From Siphlonurus alternatus (lineage: Eukaryota > Arthropoda > Insecta > Ephemeroptera > Siphlonuridae), in assembly GCA_949825025.1 (NCBI GenBank), contig OX463778.1:47578829-47642828 (forward strand): 64,000 nt of DNA, written 5' to 3'. Positions 23,574-36,691 of this stretch are shown piece after piece (positions within the stretch are counted from its first letter, which is position 1; each line of letters begins with the position of its first letter). A model generated the notes under the pieces. The model was given only the letters and a program-made list of their open reading frames with translations. It made no database searches and had not been told where the DNA came from. Both the position numbers and the translations under genes were made by a program.

Positions 23574-26500
23574 CTAGATGGAGAGAGTCGAATTGTCCCA
23601 CTCAAGGTCCTTGCGCTTGCCAGCTCCCTCTGTTCCTTCTTCCTCCTCTTCCTCCTCGCTTGAGTCCAGCTCGTCGCGGTAGCTCGAGTCGTCATCCTCA
23701 TCCTCATCTGACGATTCTCCCGGCACGGCTCCCCCAGCTGCTGCTTGGGCTCCGCCACCCCCTCGAGGACCGCTGTTACCAGAACCACTTCCATGTACGT
23801 CTGCGAGCTGTAAGAAGAGGGGTCAGCACGAGCAGTGTCACACAGGCGGTGGAGCTTACCTCCATGGGGTTGACAGTGATGGTGAGGGCAGAATCGTCCC
23901 AGGCCATCTCCGTGTCAGCAATCTCCTCCTGCTGAGTGCGGTGGTGGGCAGCTCGAATACGAATAACTCCCAGCACAATCATGAACACCAGGAAACCAAC
24001 ACAAACAACAATGATGATGGTCACAGCATGGCCTGGAAAAAAATTAGTTATATTAGTACCCTACATTACTTATAAAATGTAAATAATAATAATATGTGTA
24101 GGTAGGAATGCACCATGTTCCAATCTTAATAATGTATCACACAAAAATTGAAATTTCATTTAGCAGTGTTCAAATTGAACCAAACAATTAATTTACATAT
24201 GGTACTGAGTGCGGCTGCATAATTATTATCTGAGATGAATATTAAAAGCTAATCTACAGTATACATGCAAGCCATATTGATATTATTTGTATCAGGAGTT
24301 AACCCAACACATAAATAAATCAATGAAAGATACAGTAGTGAAAATAATTTTACTTTTAAGCAAACAGCAAATAACGAAAGAATATACAATTAATATTCTC
24401 TGATATTTCAAAATCTTTAGTTGTATTAACAATTCTCCCGACTCAGATGCAGTAATACACTACATTAAAATAAAAATGTTTTAACAACAAGTTGCAAAAA
24501 TGATATTAATCCCCACAGACTCACTTCCTCCGGAGACCACTGCTTGAGTGCTGTCTGCAAGGTTAGCTGCCATATAGACATCGCTGATGGTCTGTGCTGG
24601 CCGCAGCTCTGCATGATGACGCTCCACCTTGGCGTGTGCTGGGGCTACTGAGGCCTCGGCAGAATGGCTCTCGTCAACTGGCACTGGCGAACTTAGCTCT
24701 GCAGCCTCAGGGCCTGATGTGGACTCGGGCTTCTTGGGTGCACGGGGATGGATCACTGTCAGCTGTTGGAGAATAAAGTTAGACCTGACCTTGTAACAAT
24801 TGTCAATCACACTTACCGTCTGCACATATTCATTGCTGGTAAACCGTCCATTCAGTTCAGAACATATCAGTTTGAATACACGATTCAGATAGTAAGCAGG
24901 CTTCTTATTGGTGTACTGGATTTGTCTCAACACCTATAAAAAGGTGAAAAATATACCGAAGTTAGAAATTTTGAAATCATATACTTTTGCAAGAATATTT
25001 AAAAGTAGTGTACTTTTTAATGCCTTGTTTTCAATAAATTAATGATTCACTTGCCTGTTCATAGTTGTAAATCATATCAGCACCTGATACAACCACACCA
25101 TCTCTATTGACATTGGCAACAATACCAAACTGATTCATCATGTTCTCAGGTAGGGTGAGTGTTTCATGGTCTGGGTTTAATGGAGGGTACACGGAGACAG
25201 TGCAAGAGTCAAGTTTCTTCTCAACAACAGTCATGGGTTCTCCTATTAGAAAAAATATTTCAATGTCATCCAATGTCACACCAGGTAATTCAAGGTCACT
25301 CACCATGCTTCCATTCTTTGCTGTTATCCTTGTCTCCAGTCACAGTGATGTGGACGTCTGTGAATACTCGCACACCAAGTCTAAAATCCTCATATTCACG
25401 GGCGACATTGCCAGTTCCGTTGACCTCAATGGTGGGTTGCTGGGGCTGCAGCACCTGGATGTAGCTCTCGACAGAAGGAACCTTCACTGGCCTTCCACGG
25501 TCACACCTGAATCACAAAGTTAATGTTGTTGAGTTTATGTCTTATTCTATGTTCTCAAATCAAACAAGTACCCATAACTATTTCATATAAAAAGAACAAT
25601 AAAAAATTGAATACATAATAAAGATTTTTTTTTAAGCGGATAAAGTTACCCACTAAGCATAATAGAGACACACTTTTAATTTCTTAACACTACCGGTAGT
25701 GGCTATGACAGCTCTGTAATTCTAACAAGGTAATGACATAGTTGACTTACGTAACAGTGGTTGAGATATGCAGGTTTCTGCGTCCTGGGGTAGGGAACTC
25801 TCGAGAGTTGATGTAGCCGACCTTTCTGATAAGGACCTCAAGGTTGGTCTTGTTGTCTCCCTCGATACTGAGCTCTGTGAGGTCTGCAGAATGTCACAGG
25901 TCAAAGAACGTTCACTTAGGTCAAATACCAGGAACTTACCGCTGTTGGTGAGAAGCTCCATGCCAGGTTCCAGAAGCTCCATGGCGGGTACCTCAAGGCT
26001 CTCCTTGCACTTGTGCAGACATGCCAGCACTTCGGCACGCTCCTTCTTGTGCAGTAGCACAGATAGACCAGCCAGATAGCCATGGAAATGATGCTTCATC
26101 TTGTTCTCAGAACCTGCAAGCACACAAATTAGAGCTATGTTCAAAAGATATACAAAACAGTGTTACAGCTTGTTTAGTATGTAGTTCAATTGATTTATTT
26201 TTTAAATTAAATTTTCACTTTGGCTTAAAATAATACTGAAACTAAAATTTTAATTACAAAACAAAATATTTAAAAAAATATATATAATAATAATACAAAA
26301 ATACTTGATAAGACTAAAAAGAAGAACCAGGCTACCAGGTAAAGTTCACTTTCCTCTAAAATTGATGGCTAATCATACCTTGCCAACAAGCTCCTACAGC
26401 CAAGGTAGTATTAATTCCCTTGGTTGGGTGCAGTGGCCAGTCATCAATGATTTCAGGATTCTTCTTTTCGGGCTTGAAGAGTTGTCCGTCGACATAGAGC

Positions 26501-29500
26501 TCAACGTCGGGGAACTGCACGGAGACTGCGTAGTGATGCCACTCATTGTCACACACCTGCCAAACAAGGTAAGTTAGAACCAATCTCCAGCACTTTCTTA
26601 ATGAGCAAACCCACCTGGGGCAACTTCCAGCGCCACTCAGCAGGCCGGAAAATGTTGAGGTCACCCTCAGAAAAGTCCCTCCTTAGCAGCAAGATGAGCC
26701 GGCAGTTACGCACAAACACTGCATAATGATGACGGTTCATTTCTATAACACCACAAGTTATATGAATAAAAGTGAGAGTGTTACTGGCATTTCAATGTAA
26801 GTGAAAATTTTTGAGCTTGCTAGAAGGATAACAGTCATGCCAAACAGTAAAAAAAACAAAAAGAGCTAGGAATTGTTAATTGGCTGGCACTCACTGTGAT
26901 CATCAGCCGAGCAGAGAATATGCTCCTTGGATCTCCTGTCCTGTTCTGGGCTCTGCTTGTGCTTCATCCAGGTGGCGATAGTGAAGGTGTGGCTGAGAGC
27001 TTCATCTAATACGCTGCCAGGCACGACTGCTGCTGTGCTGCTGCCGTCAAACTCAAAGATCTGATCAGACTCGTGGCCCTCATCACTAGGCAGAGATTTG
27101 GTCCAATCGGCTCCTAGACCAGGGTTAGGTAGAAGGTCCACACTCTCTGCACTGGCACCTGCAATAAAAATCAGTTTTAGAATCATGGCATTCAAATTTC
27201 TTTAAAACTTTTAACTTTTCCTTTCAATTGTGTTAACTCATGTGTCTTTCTTTTTTTTTTTTTTTAAAAAAAAAGGAAAGGAAAAGAAGCAAGGAAGATA
27301 TTGACCATGACCAATTTCTTTGAAGACAAACACAAGATCAAAAACTCACCACATAACTTGCGTTGACTCTGAACAGAGTAAGTGTCACGATCGCAGCCCT
27401 TGCCAATGTGACTTGTCTGGAGAGTCACTCTGGCTTCCACACCTCGTACTGAGCATGGGACATCACACAAATCTAGTTCGGCTTCAGGAAAAAGCTCTTC
27501 TCGTCCTGTGCCTGGAGCGTAGTCAATTCTCTCCGGAACGCCTATTAAAAAAAAATAATATAGTACACTGGCGTCTCCCAACTTTCTCTTCTCTTTGTGC
27601 TTACCTTTCCATCCCAGCTTGCAGACACGGTTAACCTTAATTGTGACCATGACAGGTACTGACTGTTTCATGCCACAGTCATAAGCTACAACCGTTAGGA
27701 TGTGATTGTGACTCCGCTCATAGTCCAGCGGTTCTGTGTTTCGAATGACACCTGAATCATAAGAATATTCCATAAGAATCATAAAAAAAAAAAACAAAAA
27801 AAAATGTGATATATTTATCAAATGAATATTTGAATATTTAAGCAAGTAAATTCAATCCATATAAAAGTCACTCACCCTCATTGTCAATGGTAAAAGGTTG
27901 GTCATTGGTAAGTATCTCGTACTTGCAGACATCTCCAAACTTTGGTGTGCAGTCCCTGTCTGAAGCCTCAACACGCACCACTTCCTCGTAAAGTCGCCCC
28001 TCATCTACCTGGCGCACATAGCTGGGCTCCAAGAATGCAGGTGCATACTCGTTGATGTCTACCACCGAGATATGGACTGTTGCACTGTGAAAAGAAACAA
28101 AAAGTTGTCAGTACTATTTCTTGTGTTGTTTTTCTTCCTTAAATTTATGAACTGTGATTTTTTGTTTGCTACAACAATTTTCTTTATTTGTGTGTACTGT
28201 ATAACAATGAGCAAAGTGTGGTAAAAAGAGTTAGCTTACTTTTCACTCTGTTCTCCAGAGCAGCTGACAGCAGCAATGTCAAAGCGATAATTCTTCCGCT
28301 TCTCGCAGTTAAGAGATTTTCTTGCACGCAGTTCTGCTTCTCCCTTCTCTTGATCTTTCAGTATTATCTGTTTACACAATGCAGCAATAAGATTTTAATA
28401 TTTTTAAAACAATATAATTATATTTAATTTATTTTTTAGAAGTTTATACTAATTACTAATACATACATAATAGGTTTGAAATATATAAGAGATACAGTAG
28501 AATTCTTTCTATACACTGCAGTATTATTTGTACTAGTCCATAGAACATTATTTTACAAGCAATCAACACAATATTTGTCATTTATGCTTTCCATTTCATT
28601 AGTAAAAGATAAAGTGAAATAAGTGAACCAATCAATTTTATTGAGAACTATACAGTTTAATAATGTAAACTGCAACATTCATTTACTGGAGTCTTGTTTG
28701 AATGATGTCTAGAATTTAAATTTCTCAATGAACAAAAGACAGGATGACATCTGACCTCAAAGGGAGCTTCGCCATGGTGTTTGTTGACGATACGGAAGCT
28801 GCAGATCTGAGCTCCAACACCACGAATCCTGGGTGTCACCTCAACCAGGGTCTCATTTTCCTTCACCAAGCCGTGGTAGCCACCTTCAAGGCTCAGCAGG
28901 TCCAATCGGGGTACTACGGCATCACAAGCAGACACTCACAAAACCTGTTGCCATGGTATCTAATTATCGCAGACATATTCACACAATACAAATTATCCTT
29001 TCACATGAACATTATGCTACAACTATTTATATGACAATTGGAAAAGAGTTATTGTACTGTACTTGGCCTATAAAGGTGCTTTCACATAATCTAAAATTAC
29101 TACGGAGCAAGTTGCCTACAGTTCTCTATGGAGTTCCGTACCAATTTTTTAGAGTATGCATACACGCATTATTATGCCTCTGCATACGTAAAAACACCTT
29201 CAGAAAACAATAGAACTAATATCATGGCAAATTTAATATTGAACTTTGAAACTAAGGTTAGTTGGTATTTTGGGGCAATTGACACATTTTGGTCATGTAT
29301 GCCCCCTTTGAAACTAACATTTCTGTTTACTTCCAACATAAATATAAGTAAAGAATTGTGACATAATTAAGTATGCATACTGTGTGCAAATTGTTTTCTA
29401 AATTTGATACATACAAATAAAGTGAAAAAATGTAATGTACAGTCAATATAGCAAATAAAATAAAACAACAATGAATCTTTGCTGTCATGGTATAAAGTTT

Positions 29501-30758
29501 AAATTCTTTCCTTCTAGCTTATCACAGCTCTCTCTCTCTCTCTCTATTGCTCCATCAACAATGTCCGCTTGATTGGTGAGTGGGAGGGCATCATTGAGAG
29601 TGTGAATATTCCTAGAGAATTGTGAATTGTGATAAGCTAGAAGAAGGGAATTTAAACTTTGTTTCGTGGCAACGAAACGATCATTGTTGTTTCATTCTAT
29701 TTGCTATTGACTGTACTGTACTGTGAGCATAATATGGATACGGAAGTTAAATATGATACAAAACTTGCAGCAAAGTAATTAGATAATTTACACACCCAAA
29801 TGGTACAAAAAGTAGATATTATGCATATCAGGCAACGCAGGCATATCATACATGTACAGTACAGAGTATATAAAATATATTATTTATTTACATACGAGTA
29901 TGCATACTGAAAAATGTTACGTGTATTATTATGTGTACAGTATAGTACGTACAGTACGCATATAATGCAAATAAATATCAAATATATGCACTTGTATATG
30001 ATATTATTATCATACACAAGTATGAATTAATTACTATGCAACTTGTATGCATACTAGGCCAAGCAGTATAAAACAAGCAGTACAGTATACTGTACATAAA
30101 AGTAAAGGTTTTACTGAATTGCCGATGGATAAGGCACCAAGGCCCATAAAATACACCCTTTAATTTTTCTTCGAAGCATAGGCAAAAGGCAAAACGCTGC
30201 AAGAATGCTAAATAAGGTAAATCGGTGAGCGATTATAATCATAACATTGTTCGTACAAATACGTTTGATACGTCATCGCAACTTTTATGATACATATTTT
30301 TTAAACACACTTTAAAATTGTATTTAAGTAAAAATATACATTTTTTTATTGATTGAGTTAGAATTATTTTAATCAAAACTATGTCCGATACAAATTTAAT
30401 TAATACAGTAAATACACACTAAACCGAATTACCGAATTTCAATTTAATAGGTTGAATGTGACGTAATGGTAATCAATCGACAAACCGACTACGTATAGAA
30501 ACAGCCCTGACGCATGAAATGGCTGCCTGACCGAGTTTTTGCCAAAGTCTCTATTTATTAAATATTGTTAGGTGAAAAAAATTACCATTAATATATAAGA
30601 ATGTTGTAAGGTAATTGCTGTAAGTAGCAAAGTCTCCTTGTCATATGTACAGCTAGTAGGCAACAGGGAAAACATATCTTACCTCCATCGGCTGGTGTCG
30701 TGCTCAAGGAGGCGACAGCACACCCTACACAAATAGCCACAAAATACGCCTTCAGCAT
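23574..30758 (-). CDS. CLSTN: Calsyntenin, complete, 17 coding exons, 979 aa
   Basis: Type I membrane protein of the cadherin superfamily. Family members act at synapses and as vesicle cargo adaptors for kinesin-1. Exons, 5' to 3' on minus: 30683-30758, 28756-28913, 28240-28367, 27876-28084, 27605-27751, 27350-27541, 26895-27158, 26615-26742, 26379-26556, 25940-26113, 25751-25883, 25304-25506, 25055-25242, 24817-24933, 24525-24762, 23860-24032, 23574-23807. These sum to 2940 nt with all phases closing; human CLSTN1 has 981 residues. The start was chosen at MLKAYFVAICVGCAV, a clear signal peptide. Two cadherin repeats span about 30-240 (calcium-site INEYAP, then EASDRDC). An LNS/laminin-G domain lies at about 320-520 (DQIFEFDG, MNRHHYAVFV, VCDNEWHHY). 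One membrane helix is at 849-868 (VTIIIVVCVGFLVFMIVLGV). The cytoplasmic tail has both kinesin-light-chain W-D motifs, EMAWDDSAL and terminal LEWDNSTLSI, and an acidic run between them. Intron 13 appears to be GC-AG. Confidence 0.95.
29256..29305. repeat. Dispersed repeat, inverted partner of 19439-19495
   Basis: GTTGGTATTTTGGGGCAATT followed by GACACATTTTGGTCATG. It lies inside calsyntenin intron 1 and is opposite in orientation to the 19.4-kb copy. Confidence 0.65.
29438..29715. mobile_element. Foldback element in calsyntenin intron 1
   Basis: Arms pair TACAGTCAATATAGCAAATA with TATTTGCTATTGACTGTA, then AAACAACAATGA with TCATTGTTGTTT, and TTCTAGCTTATCACA with TGTGATAAGCTAGAA. A (CT)n run sits near 29530. 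Arms are slightly diverged. There is no open frame. Confidence 0.75.
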
Positions 30759-31065
30759 AGTGTCCGTGGCAAAATTCACTTATACAATATTTCTACAGAC
30801 TAGAAACTTCAGTTATTACTTAATATTTTTAACACGATGCCAACATTTCAAAAGAAAACTCCGAATTTTCCAAGGAAAAAGTGACCACCACAGAAAATCT
30901 ATCGCTGGACACCTTCGTGATAGATCGGGATTTGTCGAAAATCTCCGTTTTCTTACTTTTCTTGTACACCTGCGCAGTCACGTGACCTTGAATGTATGTA
31001 TTTTTTTTTTTTTTTTTGAAGTACCATGATACAACTATACAACTATACTATACTATACTATACAA

Positions 31066-31541
31066 CTGTTCACGGCTTCCACTATCTAATTTGTAAATCT
31101 TCTGGTTATCATAAAGCTGAACAATCTTGTGTATGTAAATTATGTAATGAATATTGTAGCCAATATCATTTAAATATCTGTAAATCTAGAATTAAGTCTA
31201 TTAGCGATTATGCCAGGGGAGATTTCATATAGTCTATAGATTTTGAATAGCAATGAAGCAATAAGTTTTTTTATTCTATCTATTTTCTATGTCATATTTT
31301 GTCTTATATATGTGATTATATATATGATATATTATTATTATGATGTAACAGGCTGTTAGTATCATCTGTTATTTTATTTTATATTGTTTTATTATCATTT
31401 TCTATTGTTCTATTATTCTGTAACTATTATATATGTTTTGTATGTATGTTTTATGTGTTCTATTGTAATGTTTTTCTATAATGTATGTTTCTAGTGCTGT
31501 TAATATGTACACTTTCTGTGTTTAATAAAAGACTAATAATA
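31066..31541 (+). mobile_element. LINE-A 3' fragment, truncated copy
   Basis: Nearly identical to 51223-51703 over its full length; the differences I can see are mostly small indels in T or TA runs. It holds the last 53 codons of an open frame (GFHYLICKSSGYHK ... CVCKLCNEYC ... ARGDFI-stop at 31228-31230). About 310 bp of 3' UTR follow, ending TTTAATAAAAGACTAATAAT. An ACTAT repeat precedes it. This is a 5'-truncated non-LTR retrotransposon insertion upstream of the calsyntenin gene. Confidence 0.8.
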
Positions 31542-32820
31542 GATAGGTCCATCAGCCCTACGAATTTGGACTGATCTGCGCATTTTGGCCAAAAACACCC
31601 AAGGTGACGTCACTTAGTGAGCTAAAAACAGCTGTTTTGCTGCACGAGGGGCCCCTACCGGAGCAGAATTTTTGTTCAACATTAGCGAGAACGTTGCTTT
31701 TTATCTCATCTCAAATTTGATATTTATTTGCAATACTACAAGCCAAACCGGTTGCAGTAACGTATTAACAAAATTTTTAAACACTGCAATTCGCAAGCAA
31801 TCTGGGGTAGAAGTTCGTATCTTTGTTCATAAAGCATACAAAGTTGCTATTGGCTGTGCGCAGATTAGTCACCTAGCGTTTGCGCAGCTTCATTTGGATT
31901 CAAGCTTTTTTATCATGCACACTTCGCAGAGCCATGCGCAGTAGACTACTAACATTTAAAACTCGTTTCTGCGCAGCTTTTCTAAGCCGTGGCTATTAAT
32001 TTACGGAAAACTCTATAATAGAGCAGAAAAAATTAAACGTATGCACCGTGCGCATGGGACGGCCCTGGAAGTACAGTATTTTTTGAACGATACCCGAACG
32101 ACATATAAAACACGGAGATTCGGAGATACGACACATGGATATGACCTACGATATCATATACGATGATGGTTAAAAAATTAACTCTCCCCGATATTTCCAA
32201 AACACCAAAAATTAAATTTTAGAGCGCGGGAATACTTTTAAAACTTTTCGCTAGAAAATCCTATCAGAACTTTAAGCAGACGAGCCATATATAGCTATAG
32301 CCCTCACAGGGCTATAGCTATATGGCAGAGCTGAACTTTAAGGGTATAATTAAGGTACCGCGCCCAATATGTTAAAAAAAAATCCCACACATGAAAATCA
32401 CATGAAAAAGTTTTAAATTGTTCTCCTCTACGTATAATATACATATCTCCTCTATCAGAGAGACTATCAGTGGCTAAAATATCAATTAAATATGCGCCAG
32501 GGCTATAATTCTCTATTGTAGGCTACACAATAGAGAATTAATTAGCCCTCTAGCTATATAGCTGATGCGCCATCATCGCGCGCGCGCGCGCGCGGTGCTG
32601 GAATAAGCTGGAAATATAATATGCAGCACTATATATTATATTATACATATAATTTATATAATTATACTGTATAAATATAAAAAAATCAAAATCCGAAGTA
32701 TTGCGAAGTGAGATTGGACAAAAGGGATATATACAACGACGATATACAGTATTATTATATATAATATAAGTTATAACTAATTATTATTACCTCAGATCAT
32801 ATATATGATATTTTAATTAT
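31542..32820. other. Spacer with repeat fragments
   Basis: No gene was recognised. A small palindrome (GCCATATATAGCTATAGCCC... and complement) sits at 32284-32328. A degraded TTAA-family fragment (AATTAAGGTACCGCGCCCAA, then GTTCTCCTCTACG) lies at 32348-32500. A (CG)n run of about 19 bp is at 32576-32594. The patch at 31550-31960 is somewhat GC-richer with no supported exon. Confidence 0.5.
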
Positions 32821-33144
32821 AATGGAGTACCGACCTCAATTTTTTTTATTGCAGAAATGGATAGAGGGTGCAAAGTTATGCTACTGTGATTTTTCTCATT
32901 TTTTTAGAGCCCGGCAACTATTTTTTAAAAATTATTGAAAGTGCAGAAAAAGTGCCGCCTCTTGCCGCCTCTCTTAATAAAAGATAGGACCCAAAAGGGA
33001 CGTGGATTTGAACCCGACCTCACCAAAACTTTTTAGCAAAATTTCCCGGTCCCTAAAAAATCTGAAAAAATTCAGGGTAGCATATAATAACTTTTCACTC
33101 TCTATCCATTTCTGCAATAAAAAAAATTGAGGTCGATACTCCAT
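32821..33144. mobile_element. Foldback element, ATGGACAA family, copy 2
   Basis: Ends are AATGGAGTACCGACCTCAAT and ATTGAGGTCGATACTCCATT. Both arms contain TTTTTTATTGCAGAAATGGA, a TAGAGGGTGCAAAG block and CTGAAAAAATTCAG-type sequence. The centre (about 32950-33040) no longer pairs well and seems replaced or rearranged, with CTCTTAATAAAAGATAGGAC in inverse orientation. Confidence 0.8.
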
Positions 33145-33296
33145 TGTTAACATTCACGACTATTCTATAATATTTATAGAATATTATTATTATATTTCTA
33201 TAATTAATGTATTAATTTTATATATTAACTAATATATATATAAAATTAAAGTTGTGTATTTTAATATATTGTGTTCAAACATTAATTATATTGTAT

Positions 33297-33297
<1 letters not shown>

Positions 33298-33366
<69 letters not shown>
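33298..33366. repeat. (TA)n microsatellite
   Basis: About 69 bp of TA dinucleotides. A second, shorter TA run follows at 33448-33471. Confidence 0.95.
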
Positions 33367-33370
<4 letters not shown>

Positions 33371-33446
33371 TGTATGTTTATAAATTAATGCTTGGTCCGC
33401 GCGCAGATCCGCGAAGTCAAAATATACATATAAATAAATTTCAATC

Positions 33447-33479
<33 letters not shown>

Positions 33480-33495
33480 ATTTAGTTTAATTATT

Positions 33496-33526
<31 letters not shown>

Positions 33527-33552
33527 ATTATACTAATTACATATTATACCGT

Positions 33553-33645
33553 TTTATTTATACTTAATTGCGTCTTAAATTTAATATAATTATAAATTAT
33601 ATATACGTATATATATATTAAATTTAAGACGCAAGTATAAATAAA
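33553..33645. repeat. Short inverted repeat
   Basis: Arms TTTATTTATACTTAATTGCG and TTAAGACGCAAGTATAAATAAA pair almost fully around a TA-rich loop. Probably a miniature element; there is no coding capacity. Confidence 0.7.
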
Positions 33646-34024
33646 AAGAAACTGGCCCAGGTTATAGTTTTGGGTTGATGTGATCGAGGTCAACTTAATT
33701 ATAATTCTTGACTTATATGAAAAGTTTTGAATTCAGATTACTGAGAATATAATTTTATAATGTATGATATATATTATAATTCCCTTTGCATATTAATCAC
33801 ACGTACCTCTTTCTGGCATCATACTTAAATAATAATGATTGGTAAAATAACAGTTTTGACAACGAAAAAGCATAAAAAACAGAATTTTCAAAATTTTGTA
33901 AGCATGGTGTAATTTAAAAAAATTCAAACTCTTTAAAAGTTATATTATTTGGGCAATAATTTTTTATTTGCTTTCGATATAATAATATACTTTAATAATT
34001 TACAAAGAGATATAGTTTTTACTG

Positions 34025-34287
34025 ATGGACAATATAATATATCATCTCTACTTGAAATTTTTTATTGCTGAATCCACGCCTCTTTTTAGTCCTATATCCT
34101 TTTATTAAGAAGTGCATGCATGATAACGCCTAGGCGGAGCTCCCTCTGTACTTTCAATATTTTTTTTAAAAAATTAGTTCCCGCGGGCGGCTCTTCAAAA
34201 AATCTGAAAAAAATCAGAGTAACATTATTTGGTATACGTATTATCCTTTAATCATTTCTGCAATAAAAATTTCAAATAGGTTGTCAT
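34025..34287. mobile_element. Foldback element, ATGGACAA family, degenerate copy 3
   Basis: The left end ATGGACAATATAATATATCA, with ACTTGAAATTTTTTATTGC, pairs loosely with GCAATAAAAATTTCAAATAG and GGTTGTCAT at the right. The centre TATATCCTTTTATTAAGAAG matches the family core. Many mismatches suggest an old copy. Confidence 0.6.
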
Positions 34288-35722
34288 TAATAATTATCAC
34301 AATATATTTTGCACATATTTGGATTTGACATGCATTCCAATAAATTAAGTTTTTTTCTAATTTATTTAACAAAATATTTTTGATTTTTGACAAAAAGGTA
34401 TTTAACATTTTTGTTTGGCAATGAATGTTGGAAATAAAACAACAATATCAAGGGTAATCATTTTTAATAAATATTTTTTTAACAACACAAAAAACAGTTT
34501 ACCATTTTTTTTCACATTCATTTATAATGACATTATTTCAAACATATCAGTGCTATCTCGTATAGCATATAAAAATGCATTTAAATTAAATTAAAATTCT
34601 GTAGTTAAGCTATAAAATGACAATAATACACAATAAACATATATTTATTTTTCCACTATACTATATATAACCATATAAAAATCTATACAGATGAAAATTA
34701 AAAAGTAATCTGACAATCACCTCAAAATTTTTACTATATAATATATAACTATAAGATATAAGGGACGTAAAATAATAATTTGATATTGTAGATTTTGCAG
34801 TAACACTTCTTACAATGTTAGAATAGCTCGATCCATATTAAAACAATAAAAAAAATTGTAACTCAGCAATTACAATTAATTGTAATTACAGCATTATTAA
34901 TTATAATAATGATTTATTTCTCAATGAAAAAAAAAACTTGAGATTGATTGTTCATCCTTAATTATGTGGCTTAAGCAATATAATCAGTGAAAACAATGAA
35001 AATTTCTGTTAAAAAAAAATGAAGTTTCCATGCATATTCTTCAATGGTTATGAGAATATTCATAAATATGTCCTATATTTCGTGACAATCGTGAAGTATT
35101 GAATATCATGACATGATATTTAATTAATATTGTTAATTTATGGGCTATACATAATATAGCACATACCATGTATATTATGATATTATGTGTGCTACCTCTT
35201 GAAGAAGCATGGACTTCATATTCTGTTCTTCTAGAAAATCATTATAACAAAAGACTCGAACATGTATGGTCTTTAAACATGCATACCAAATTTAGCAATA
35301 TTATATATTATATGGAATCAACATACATTTAAATAAAACTAAAATAATATAACATGTTTTATACAAAATAATATTTTTTACTTTTATACAAGTATATATT
35401 TTTTTTTATTACTTTATACGAAACAACATCTTCCAATTTCAAAACAGCATTAAACATAATTACGCAACATCTTAAACAAAATGTTATCTGAAATAGCCTT
35501 TACAATTATATTTGTAATATAACGATTAGATTTTGATTAATTTACTGGAACTGAAACTGTATTACAGTACAGTATAATATATATATTTTTTTAGGCCTTT
35601 TCTTTTTTAAAATATGATGTTAAGGAAAACCATTCTAAAGCATTCAAGACTCAAGAAACTGAATGGCCAAATCCTAAAGCAGTTTTGCACATTTATAAAC
35701 ATTCATCCCTTAACTTCGCATC

Positions 35723-35791
<69 letters not shown>

Positions 35792-36691
35792 TGTATATAT
35801 AATCTAAATATTTTTTTAATACAATTAAAGTAAATTATATTAATAAAAAACCATAAAAGTAAATAACATAATTTTTAATTTAATGAAATTACATTTCTTT
35901 GCTTAACTTCTGTAAATATGTTATACATTTAATAATGCTTTTGTCTTGTTTATTTTTTTTTTTGGTTTTATTGTTTTAAATAATAAACAATAATTTCAGA
36001 ACCTCAAAAATACTGTGCCATATATACCTAATTGACTAATAATACCTTTTTCATTGCACAAGCCCCACATAGTATATTTGAAACAGTACAGTGCTACAAT
36101 ATCAGTACTTATCAGTTAATAATAATAATAATAACCAAGACGACATCTTGATGTCAAATGATTATACATATTATATATAAAACTTCCAAGCATAATAAGA
36201 TAGAAGCCTAGAATAAAGTATCCTCTTGATATATATATATATATATATATATTTGTTTTGTTTTTCAAACACATTTCAAAGTTGATCAATGACGAGAAGA
36301 GAAGAAAAAATTACAAATGAAATGAAAATGGGTTACTTTTCTTCTATAGCAACTCTTAGCATAGCTATAATTACCTCCTAGCATCACAAAAACCTTCAAT
36401 GTGATTGACAGACTGGTCATTCCAAAACATAAACTCTATTATCACTGCCTATAATATTCATAAACAAGGAAGAGAACGTAAAAAAATCAACTGCTTAGAA
36501 TGTATATATCAGCTAGATAAGTAAAAAAAAAAAGTAAAATAAAAGTGCTCTTATACCCATAGTATTTATGAACACTTTTATCATTTTTTTATACTATAGT
36601 AAAATCTGAAATACATTCCAAGATGACAAAACGCTTGAATTTGATTCAACAGCTGTGTTAAAATGTGAGAATAATGAGCTTATAGTAAGTG
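34288..36691. other. AT-rich spacer with (TA)n runs
   Basis: No gene was recognised. (TA)n runs lie at about 35722-35790 and 36230-36251. The frame of repeated Tyr-Ile near 35700 is an artefact of the TA run. Confidence 0.55.

Noticed and set aside
24481..24933. A single 150-codon exon reading through 24763-24816
   Set aside because: The 54-bp segment has GTAAGT...CAACAG signals, and its removal restores the human-like junction YVQT-LTVIHP. Retention remains possible as a variant.
33295..33480. Frame of repeated Tyr-Ile codons, and a similar one at 35614-35802
   Set aside because: Translation of (TA)n microsatellites, not protein.
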